The notes beneath the pieces are model-generated. The model ran no database searches. It saw only the letters and a list, made by a program, of their open reading frames with translations, and was not told where the DNA came from. A stretch of 18,466 nt of DNA from Thermaceae bacterium (GTDB taxonomy: Bacteria > Deinococcota > Deinococci > Deinococcales > Marinithermaceae), in NCBI GenBank assembly GCA_027023345.1, contig JALVVO010000019.1:1-18466 (forward strand). The letters are read 5' to 3'. This document shows positions 13,616 through 18,466 of this stretch, in pieces. Position 1 is the stretch's first letter. The number at the start of each line of letters is the position of its first letter. The position numbers and the translations under genes are program-made.

Positions 13616-14823
13616 AGGAGGGCGGAAAGTACATCCTTGGAGCGTTGGGCATTCCCAAAAAAACCGGGGACAGCTACCAGACGACCCGCTACCGGCTTGG
13701 CGAGCGGATCAGCGAGCCGACGCCGCTTTTCATGCGGGCGCTGGCCGAGTTCTTCCCAGACTTCCACCCCGTTTTCCTCGTCACCCGACGGGCGGAGGAA
13801 GCGGGCTGGCCGCTGGTGGAGGAGGTCTTCGGCTACTCGCCGGAGAAGATCCGGGTGCCCGACGGGCGGTCGGAAAGCGAGCTCTGGGAGCTGGTCGGGG
13901 AGGTCGTGCACCAGGTGAAGCCCGGCACCCGGCTGATCCTGGACGTCACCCACGGGTTTCGGAGCCTGCCGCTGTTCACGTTGCAGGTCGGCATCCTGCT
14001 GAAGGAGATGGGCACGGCGGAGATCGCGGGCGTTTACTACGGCGCCTTCGAAGCGCGGGACGGGGAGGCGACCCCGGTCTTCGACCTCTCGCCGCTCATC
14101 GAGCTCAACGCTTGGACCCAGGCGCTCGCCACGCTTGCGAAGCTGGGGCAGGCCAGGCCGCTCACCGAGCGGCTCGATGGGGTGACGGTCCCGGTCTTCA
14201 CCCAAGGGCGCCCCCTTCCCAAGCCCCCTGCGGGGCTTAGGGGGCTTTCCGACGTGCTCAAGGGCTTGAGCGATGCGCTGCATACCCTGCGCACGAGGGA
14301 GGTCTTCGAGCTTGCGAAAAAGCTTGTGCGGCGCCTTCCCGACGCGGAGGGCGAGCTAGATTATTTCCTCGAGTTCCGCGCGCTCGTGCCCTACCTCCAG
14401 CCCAGCTTCAAGCGCTTTGCCGAGCTCGCGCCCGCCCGCGAGGGGGGGTTTGAGGGGCCGGCGGGGGTCGAGGCCCTGGCTCGGATGATCCGCTTTTACC
14501 TGGAGACCGAGGCCTACGTGAAGGCGATCACCGTGGCGCGCGAGGCGCTGGTCAGCCTGGTGGCCCTGGAGGCCGGGGAAGACCACACGCAGGAGGCCGC
14601 CCGCAGGGCGGCGGAAGAAAAGCTCAACCGGGGGATGAAGGGGGACGCGGTCTCCGAGGCGCTGCGCCCCGTGGTGGCGCTTTGGGAACGGCTCCACGAC
14701 CTGCGCAACGACGTGAACCACGCCGGTTTCCGCGAAAACCCAAGGAGGACCTCCAAGCTCGTGGAGGAGGCCAAGGAGCTCGGCGGCGAGGCGGCGGAGC
14801 TGATCCTCAGCCGGCTTGCGTAA
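13612..14823 (+). CDS. CARF-HEPN ribonuclease, TM1812 (TIGR02221)-like, Csx1/Csx2 group
   Basis: A 403-residue protein of a CARF family different from its neighbour. The N-terminal CARF begins with KYILGALGIPKK and has the family hallmark D111-VTHGFRSLPLF, followed by AGVYYGAFEAR. The C-terminal helical domain carries R365-NDVN-H370 in LHDLRNDVNHAGF, a canonical Rx4H HEPN motif. This supports a second cyclic-oligoadenylate-activated RNase. ATG 13612 is chosen because it begins just before the first CARF strand and overlaps the previous stop; a TTG at 13591 is also in frame. A short proline-rich stretch (PLPKPPAG, near 208) separates the two halves. The gap to the next gene is 13 nt, so it belongs to the same operon. 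Confidence 0.87.
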   Translation: MKEGGKYILGALGIPKKTGDSYQTTRYRLGERISEPTPLFMRALAEFFPDFHPVFLVTRRAEEAGWPLVEEVFGYSPEKIRVPDGRSESELWELVGEVVHQVKPGTRLILDVTHGFRSLPLFTLQVGILLKEMGTAEIAGVYYGAFEARDGEATPVFDLSPLIELNAWTQALATLAKLGQARPLTERLDGVTVPVFTQGRPLPKPPAGLRGLSDVLKGLSDALHTLRTREVFELAKKLVRRLPDAEGELDYFLEFRALVPYLQPSFKRFAELAPAREGGFEGPAGVEALARMIRFYLETEAYVKAITVAREALVSLVALEAGEDHTQEAARRAAEEKLNRGMKGDAVSEALRPVVALWERLHDLRNDVNHAGFRENPRRTSKLVEEAKELGGEAAELILSRLA

Positions 14824-14836
14824 GGGGGCGGTCGGG

Positions 14837-15400
14837 ATGCGGTTGGAAGAGGTTTGGAACGCTTTCGTTGCGCAGTACACCAAGGGCGACGTGGAACAGG
14901 CGCAGCGCTACTACCAGGCCGAGGTCTGGCCGCGGCTGGTGGAGGCCTGGCGGCGGGCGCCGCGCGGCGAGGTGCCCCCGGAGCCCTACCCGGTGAGCGT
15001 GCACACCTTGGGCACGAGCCCGGAAGCAGCGGTGCTGGCGGCGATCGCTCTCGGAGCCGGGGAGGTCCACCTTCTCCACACCCCCGACACGGCCAAGCAC
15101 CTGCCCTTTGTCGCCGAGTGGACGGGCGCGCGGGTCGTGGGCCACGAGGTGGACCGGGAGGACCCCACGCCCCTTTACCGCACGGTCCGGGCGATCGCCG
15201 AGGAGCACGAGGCGCCGCTTGCGCTCGACATGACCGGCGGCACCAAGGTGATGAGCGCCGCGCTCGCCGCGGTGGGCTTTGTGCTTCGGGCTTCGGGTCG
15301 GGCCCTCGACGTTTACTACGTGAGCAACGACCAATACGACCCCCGCGTGCGCCGCCCGGTGGCGGGGACGGAGCGCCTTCGGCGGGTTCCGCCGCCGTAA
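14837..15400 (+). CDS. Stand-alone CARF-domain protein without visible effector domain
   Basis: A 187-residue protein. Residues 1-45 are helical and aromatic-rich (VWNAFVAQYTKGDVEQAQRY). Residues about 52-180 form a single CARF-type Rossmann domain: strand 1 and ligand loop VSVHTLGTSPEAA (53-65), GEVHLLHTPDT, then D131-M-T-G-G-T-K137-VMSAALAAVGF and LDVYYVSND. No HEPN RxxxxH, PD-D/ExK nuclease, helix-turn-helix or membrane segment is seen after it. ATG 14837 is used; TTG 14816 would overlap the previous gene. It could be a ring nuclease that destroys cyclic oligoadenylate, a sensor subunit that pairs with one of the two CARF-HEPN neighbours, or a regulator of the cas1 promoter just downstream. 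The sequence alone does not choose between these. Confidence 0.8.
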   Translation: MRLEEVWNAFVAQYTKGDVEQAQRYYQAEVWPRLVEAWRRAPRGEVPPEPYPVSVHTLGTSPEAAVLAAIALGAGEVHLLHTPDTAKHLPFVAEWTGARVVGHEVDREDPTPLYRTVRAIAEEHEAPLALDMTGGTKVMSAALAAVGFVLRASGRALDVYYVSNDQYDPRVRRPVAGTERLRRVPPP

Positions 15401-15435
15401 CCCCCGGGGCAAGGGGCGTCCAGTTAGATGAGAAG

Positions 15436-15454
15436 CCCCCTGCTACCTTGGGGG
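15436..15454 (+). promoter_or_regulatory. Putative cas1 promoter element inside a small hairpin
   Basis: TACCTT (15444-15449), a TANNNT element, ends 6 nt before the cas1 ATG, again the leaderless spacing. It lies in the loop of a CCCCC (15436-15440) / GGGGG (15450-15454) dyad. No good -35 box is visible. It suggests cas1-cas2 can be transcribed separately from the 55-nt gap after the CARF genes. Confidence 0.3.
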
Positions 15455-15455
15455 T

Positions 15456-16475
15456 ATGGGTGTTCTACACGTGACAACCCAAGGGGTGAAGGTCCACAAG
15501 CGCCAGGGCCAGATCGAGGTCGTTCGGCCGGCGGATGGAAGCGTTCTCGCACGCATGCCCCTTGAGCAGGTGGAGGCGCTCGTCGTCCATCCCGGTGTGG
15601 AGGTCACGACGCGGTTGCTCTACACGTTATTCCGCCTGGGGCGCCTCGTCTATCTCGTAGACGCGGGGCGGGTTGGGGTGCTCGCTCCAGGGAACCATCC
15701 CAGCGCCGCCCACCTGGTGCCGCAGGTCGAGCGAAGCGGGGATCTCGCCTTCCGCCTGGGGATGGCTCGCGCCTTTGTGGAAGCCAAACTTGATTCCCAA
15801 GCCACCTATCTCGGGCTCCGGGCTCGCCGGGAAGGGGTGCGGCGGGAAGGGTGCAAGGAGGCCCATCGCGAGGCCTCCGAGGTTCTCCGCCAAAAAGCCC
15901 AGGAGGCGGCGGAAGCAAATAGCCTTGAGAGCCTCCGGGGTCTGGAGGGAGCGGCTTCGGCGCACTACTTCCGCGCCCTTGCCTGCGGGTGGCGCCGCTA
16001 CGGGTTCGAAGGCCGGAGGCGCAGGCCGCCCACCGACCTGATCAACGCCGCGCTCTCCTACGGCTACATGCTTTTGCTGGCGGAAGTTTCTCGGGCACTG
16101 CTCCGGGCGGAGCTCCACATCGAGCTTGGCCTATACCACGAGACCCAGCGCGGGAACCCCTCGCTTGCCCTCGATTTGATGGAGGAGTTCCGCGTGGTCG
16201 CGGTGGACGCGGTCGTTGGCCGGTTGGTCGGTGGGCATCGCTTGGGGAAGAAGCACACGCGGCCCGTGGACCAAGGCATCCATCTGAACGACGAAGGTCG
16301 AAAGATTCTCACGCAGGCGTTCGCGGCTCGGTTGGAGGAGCCGGTAGCCTTGCCTGAAGGAGGAAAGGCCAAACTTCAAGAAATCATCGCTGTCCAGGCC
16401 CAGCGCCTGCGGGAAGCGATCGTCCACGGGAAACCCTACCGGCCCTACACTTGGCGGCTCGGGGGTGGGGCATGA
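15456..16475 (+). CDS. cas1: Cas1 CRISPR integrase
   Basis: A 339-residue metal-dependent integrase that, with Cas2, inserts new spacers at the leader end of the array. The N-terminal beta domain (1-75) is followed by the helical catalytic domain with E164 (RGLEGAASAHYF), H228 (GLYHETQRGN) and D240 plus E243 (LALDLMEEFR), the expected metal-binding set. The C-terminal RPVDQGIHLNDEGRKIL is also typical. No fused reverse transcriptase or Cas4 is present, so acquisition is expected from DNA. ATG 15456 is the natural start, with a TANNNT box 6 nt before it. The stop overlaps cas2 as ATGA. Confidence 0.96.
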   Translation: MGVLHVTTQGVKVHKRQGQIEVVRPADGSVLARMPLEQVEALVVHPGVEVTTRLLYTLFRLGRLVYLVDAGRVGVLAPGNHPSAAHLVPQVERSGDLAFRLGMARAFVEAKLDSQATYLGLRARREGVRREGCKEAHREASEVLRQKAQEAAEANSLESLRGLEGAASAHYFRALACGWRRYGFEGRRRRPPTDLINAALSYGYMLLLAEVSRALLRAELHIELGLYHETQRGNPSLALDLMEEFRVVAVDAVVGRLVGGHRLGKKHTRPVDQGIHLNDEGRKILTQAFAARLEEPVALPEGGKAKLQEIIAVQAQRLREAIVHGKPYRPYTWRLGGGA

Positions 16476-16750
16476 GGACGGCGCGGCACACGTACGTGAT
16501 CGCCTACGACATTCCCGACGACACCCGGCGGCTCAAGGTGGCGCGCTGGCTTGAGCGCTTCGGCCAGCGTCGGCAGTATTCGGTCTTTGAGTGCGAGCTG
16601 AGCGCCGCGCAACTTGAGCGGGTCAAGGCCGGGCTTTTGGAACGACTGATGGCCGACAAGGATAGCCTTTTGATCTACCGGGTTGCGGGCCGCCCGGAGC
16701 TGATCTTGGGCACGGAGGTGCCCTCCCCCAAGGAAAACCACGTGGTATGA
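16472..16750 (+). CDS. cas2: Cas2, adaptation complex partner of Cas1
   Basis: A 92-residue ferredoxin-fold protein, the usual Cas2 length. The first strand carries the conserved Asp in VIAYDIPDD (D13), followed by RWLERFGQRRQYSVFECEL, the characteristic Cas2 middle. It dimerises and bridges two Cas1 dimers during spacer integration. The start at ATG 16472 overlaps the Cas1 stop; the longer frame from 16451 is just overlap with cas1. It is the last protein gene before the leader and array. Confidence 0.95.
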   Translation: MRTARHTYVIAYDIPDDTRRLKVARWLERFGQRRQYSVFECELSAAQLERVKAGLLERLMADKDSLLIYRVAGRPELILGTEVPSPKENHVV

Positions 16751-16790
16751 TCCCCCCATAGGGTTTCGCCGCTTTTTCGCGGGAAATCCT

Positions 16791-16810
16791 GGCCTTCACC
16801 GAAGAAGGCC
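16791..16810 (+). other. Leader hairpin 1
   Basis: GGCCTTC (16791-16797) and GAAGGCC (16804-16810) form a perfect 7-bp stem around ACCGAA. It directly abuts the next hairpin. It may end the cas transcript or shape the leader; no T run follows. Confidence 0.5.
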
Positions 16811-16835
16811 GCGAAACTTGAAAATCAAGTTTTGC
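16811..16835 (+). other. Leader hairpin 2
   Basis: GCGAAACTTGA (16811-16821), loop AAA, TCAAGTTTTGC (16825-16835): an 11-bp stem with one G-T wobble. It contains an A/T-rich core in a GC-rich setting. The TTTT in its right arm could give weak termination of cas2 transcripts; a protein site is the alternative. Confidence 0.5.
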
Positions 16836-17927
16836 CCTAACCTACGAGCTTTACCGCCATTCTTCCCCCAGCGGGCCCAAGGCGTCCGGGCACCTTCGGT
16901 GCGCGTCCGATGCCGATCGCGAAAGCGCGCGGTCTGCAGGGCTGAGGGGTGATGGATTTGCTTCATAAAAAACCTTCGGTGCACTTAGGACCTTGAATTT
17001 GCGCGCTGCAGGGGCGACGTGGTAAAGTCGGTTGCGAAGAGTTAGCCCCGGAAGGGGTTTGAAACCCGAGGAGGGGCCCGAGAGCGCCCCAGAGGTCAAC
17101 CAGGAGTTGCGAAGAGTTAGCCCCGGAAGGGGTTTGAAACGAAAAGCCAGGGCGAGGGGCCCAGCAACGACCAGGTCCAGTGTTGCGAAGAGTTAGCCCC
17201 GGAAGGGGTTTGAAACCGGCGACAGCCGCAGGGTCTCCCGATTGGCCGGGAGCCCCAGAGTTGCGAAGAGTTAGCCCCGGAAGGGGTTTGAAACCCCCCC
17301 GGGACGGGGCCCCTCCGCTTCCAGGCGGGAGGGGTTGCGAAGAGTTAGCCCCGGAAGGGGTTTGAAACAGCTGGGCGCGAGGCCCAGCTCGCAGTGGCGC
17401 CTACCAGCAGTTGCGAAGAGTTAGCCCCGGAAGGGGTTTGAAACATGTCACCTCCACGCGGAGGTTGGGGGCCATGCGTAGCGTTGCGAAGAGTTAGCCC
17501 CGGAAGGGGTTTGAAACGACTTCGATCATTTTCTCCCCCTTCCCCCGGGCCCCGGGTTGCGAAGAGTTAGCCCCGGAAGGGGTTTGAAACTCCGAAAAAC
17601 CCCCCAGGGGCCTTCGATCTCCCCCGCGTTGCGAAGAGTTAGCCCCGGAAGGGGTTTGAAACAACTCCTCCCTCGTGCGCTCGAGGGTGGGGATGATGTC
17701 GTTGCGAAGAGTTAGCCCCGGAAGGGGTTTGAAACCCCTCGAGCAGCTCCTCCTCTTTCACGCCGGCGGGGAGGAAGTTGCGAAGAGTTAGCCCCGGAAG
17801 GGGTTTGAAACTCGAGGAGGCCCGCCCGGCGCTCCAACATCCGGGCGTCCTGTTGCGAAGAGTTAGCCCCGGAAGGGGTTTGAAACAAAACTGAGATTCC
17901 GTCTTGGCTTGGACAATTTCGTCGTCA

Positions 17928-17962
17928 GTTGCGGAGAGTTAGCCCCGGAAGGGGTTTGAAAC
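17928..17962 (+). repeat. Variant CRISPR repeat (position 13)
   Basis: The repeat starts GTTGCGGAGAG instead of GTTGCGAAGAG, a single A-to-G change at base 7. The hairpin and the 3' tag are unchanged, so processing should be normal. Drift near the leader-distal end is usual. Confidence 0.95.
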
Positions 17963-18003
17963 TGAATGATCCCATCCCCCTTTCCCCCGCGCCGGAAGGG
18001 GGA

Positions 18004-18030
18004 GTTGCGAAGAGTTAGCCCCGGAAGGGG
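18004..18030 (+). repeat. Truncated terminal CRISPR repeat
   Basis: The first 27 bases match the repeat exactly, including the hairpin, then the sequence departs (TACCTTTC instead of TTTGAAAC). The 3' tag is missing, so this copy can supply a 3' end for spacer 13 but cannot start another crRNA. It marks the leader-distal end of the array. Confidence 0.95.
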
Positions 18031-18049
18031 TACCTTTCATTCCATCCAT

Positions 18050-18149
18050 GGGGTAAGACCCTGGGGGTAAGACGAAGCGCGGCCCGTTGTTGGGCCGCGC
18101 TTCGTCTTTGGGCTCAGGGTGGGGGGGCGCTTTCCGTCTTACCCCCTGG
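18050..18149. repeat. Nested repeat cluster after the array
   Basis: GGGGTAAGAC occurs at 18050-18059 and again within 18064-18073. CCTGGGGGTAAGACG (18060-18074) matches 18135-18149 inverted at 14 of 15 positions. The outer inverted pair flanks the 17-bp hairpin at 18069-18108, and the hairpin's left arm shares AAGACG with it, so two alternative folds compete. Confidence 0.8.
18069..18109. terminator. Bidirectional terminator between array and convergent gene
   Basis: AAGACGAAGCGCGGCCC (18069-18085), loop GTTGTT and a perfect 17-nt complement (18092-18108) form a very stable stem. It ends in CTT-T on the plus strand and CTT-A on the minus strand, so the T tracts are short. It sits where plus-strand array transcripts and minus-strand gene transcripts converge, which fits a two-way terminator. 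Confidence 0.7.
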
Positions 18150-18167
18150 TTTGGGCGCCGGGGGGGC

Positions 18168-18466
18168 TCACTCGAGCACCACTTTGGTGAGGACGCGTTC
18201 GTCCTGGGGGTTTCCTTCGGGGTCGTAAAGCCAGAACTCGGGGAAGGCAAGCACGAGCAGGCGGTCCGGGGGGAAAAGCTCAAGTTCCTGGGCCTCGGCC
18301 CAGGCCTCGCCCGAGGGCGTGCGGTAGAACACCCGGGCCAGCTTTGGCTCGTGGGCCTCGACCGCCCGCCAGGCCTCGGGGGTGAGCGCGGCCGCGATCG
18401 TGAAGGGCCGGGCCTCAAGGCCGCCAAAGCGCACCGGCGCCTCGAAAGTTTGGCCCGCGAGGACCA
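18168..18466 (-). CDS. Unidentified protein, C-terminal part (runs off the window)
   Basis: An open minus-strand frame enters from the right edge and stops at TGA 18168-18170, giving 98 visible residues. A GTG at 18434 could start an 88-residue protein. The frame continues beyond it as VLAGQTFEAPVRFGG with no ribosome-binding site before the GTG, so a longer gene is more likely. The sequence has alternating hydrophobic strands (LLVLAFPEFWLYD, ARVFYRTPSG) and suggests a small beta-rich domain. I do not recognise the family. It converges on the CRISPR array with a hairpin terminator between, so it is probably not part of the CRISPR locus. Confidence 0.6.
   Translation of the reverse strand, partial: VLAGQTFEAPVRFGGLEARPFTIAAALTPEAWRAVEAHEPKLARVFYRTPSGEAWAEAQELELFPPDRLLVLAFPEFWLYDPEGNPQDERVLTKVVLE

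Larger units (their letters stand above)
16751..17030 (+). promoter_or_regulatory. CRISPR leader region
   Basis: 280 nt without a credible gene between cas2 and the first repeat. This is the leader side because repeats end in TTTGAAAC on the plus strand and the degenerate repeat is at the far end. Contents: two abutting hairpins (16791-16810 and 16811-16835), a GCACC-TTC-GGTGC hairpin (16890-16902) and an 11-bp direct repeat ACCTTCGGTGC (16892-16902 and 16972-16982). There is also an A/T-rich patch near 16955-16972 and a TAAAGT box (17023-17028) just before repeat 1. A clear -35/-10 pair for the array could not be assigned. Confidence 0.7.
17031..18030 (+). CRISPR. CRISPR array, 14 repeats (last truncated), 13 spacers
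   Basis: The 35-nt repeat starts GTTGCGAAGAG and ends GGTTTGAAAC, close to the ATTGAAAC end typical of type III and I-A/B repeats. Repeats start at 17031, 17106, 17182, 17260, 17334, 17410, 17483, 17556, 17628, 17701, 17777, 17852, 17928 and 18004. Spacers are 40, 41, 43, 39, 41, 38, 38, 37, 38, 41, 40, 41 and 41 nt. CCCC-GGAA-GGGG in the repeat makes a small hairpin, extendable by G-T and A-T pairs, suited to Cas6. Twelve repeats are identical, the 13th has one A-to-G change and the 14th stops after 27-28 nt, so the array is read from the cas2 side with the oldest spacers at the right. crRNAs should carry the 5' tag TTTGAAAC. Confidence 0.99.

Noticed and set aside
15456..16475. Possible reverse transcriptase-Cas1 fusion enabling RNA spacer acquisition.
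   Set aside because: Cas1 has normal length and starts with its own beta domain; no RT motif (such as YADD) is present nearby.
16751..17030. Small protein genes in the leader (for example minus-strand frames at 16796-16984 and 16851-17099).
   Set aside because: No ribosome-binding sites, unconvincing composition, and one frame runs into repeat 1.
17180..17365. Open frame across CRISPR repeats.
   Set aside because: Translates repeats and spacers; the sequence is an array, not a gene.
17591..17627. Spacer 8 as a terminator-derived spacer (reverse strand ends GGGGGGTTTTTCGG).
   Set aside because: No stem partner inside the spacer and a good protein reading frame exists, so a coding origin is at least as likely.
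17939..18427. Minus-strand open frame over the array end and beyond.
   Set aside because: Overlaps the last repeats and the antisense side of the better supported frame at 18168-18466; Arg/Pro/Ser-rich shadow.
1..18466. tRNA, rRNA, insertion sequences or attachment sites.
   Set aside because: None seen: no transposase or integrase genes apart from cas1, no terminal inverted repeats with target duplications, and no cloverleaf or rRNA-like sequence noticed.

Overview
The window is GC-rich DNA with short gene spacings, ATGA start/stop overlaps and E/R/L-rich, Cys-poor proteins. Several genes appear to start at or next to their own transcription start, with a TANNNT -10 element 6-7 nt from the start codon. 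Together with the order of the Cmr genes, this suggests a thermophile of the Thermales (Deinococcota). The genus cannot be fixed from the sequence alone.

Layout. Positions 1-1316 hold the tail of an unidentified gene and ispG (isoprenoid synthesis). Positions 1390-3528 hold a small operon: a metal-free ArsR-type repressor, an SdpI-like membrane protein and an exported beta-lactamase-fold serine hydrolase, behind a near-consensus promoter with an operator-like dyad. Positions 3304-3985 (minus strand) hold a hicBA-type toxin-antitoxin pair whose toxin frame runs on into the antisense of the hydrolase gene. A divergent citrate-lyase-beta-like gene (4026-4826) ends in a strong intrinsic terminator.

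Positions 4963-16750 are a complete type III-B CRISPR-Cas locus: cas10/cmr2, cmr3, cmr1, cmr4, cmr5, cmr6, cas6, three consecutive CARF-domain genes, then cas1 and cas2. Next come a leader of about 280 bp with hairpins and an array of 13 full repeats plus one truncated repeat, with 13 spacers (17031-18030). A nested inverted-repeat terminator separates the array from a convergent, window-truncated gene of unknown function.

How the parts fit (inference from known type III systems). Cas6 cuts the array transcript, and Cmr1-6 with Cas10 bind crRNA and complementary viral RNA. Cmr4 slices the target RNA. Cas10 has no visible HD nuclease domain but keeps an intact GGDD cyclase site, so it should signal through cyclic oligoadenylate. 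Two CARF-HEPN proteins with intact RxxxxH-type motifs would be the RNA-degrading effectors. A third, 187-residue protein has a CARF domain and no visible effector domain; it is the least explained part of the locus and could be a ring nuclease, sensor or regulator. Cas1-Cas2 supply adaptation. Most spacers read as protein-like sequence on their reverse strand, as expected if crRNAs are antisense to transcripts.
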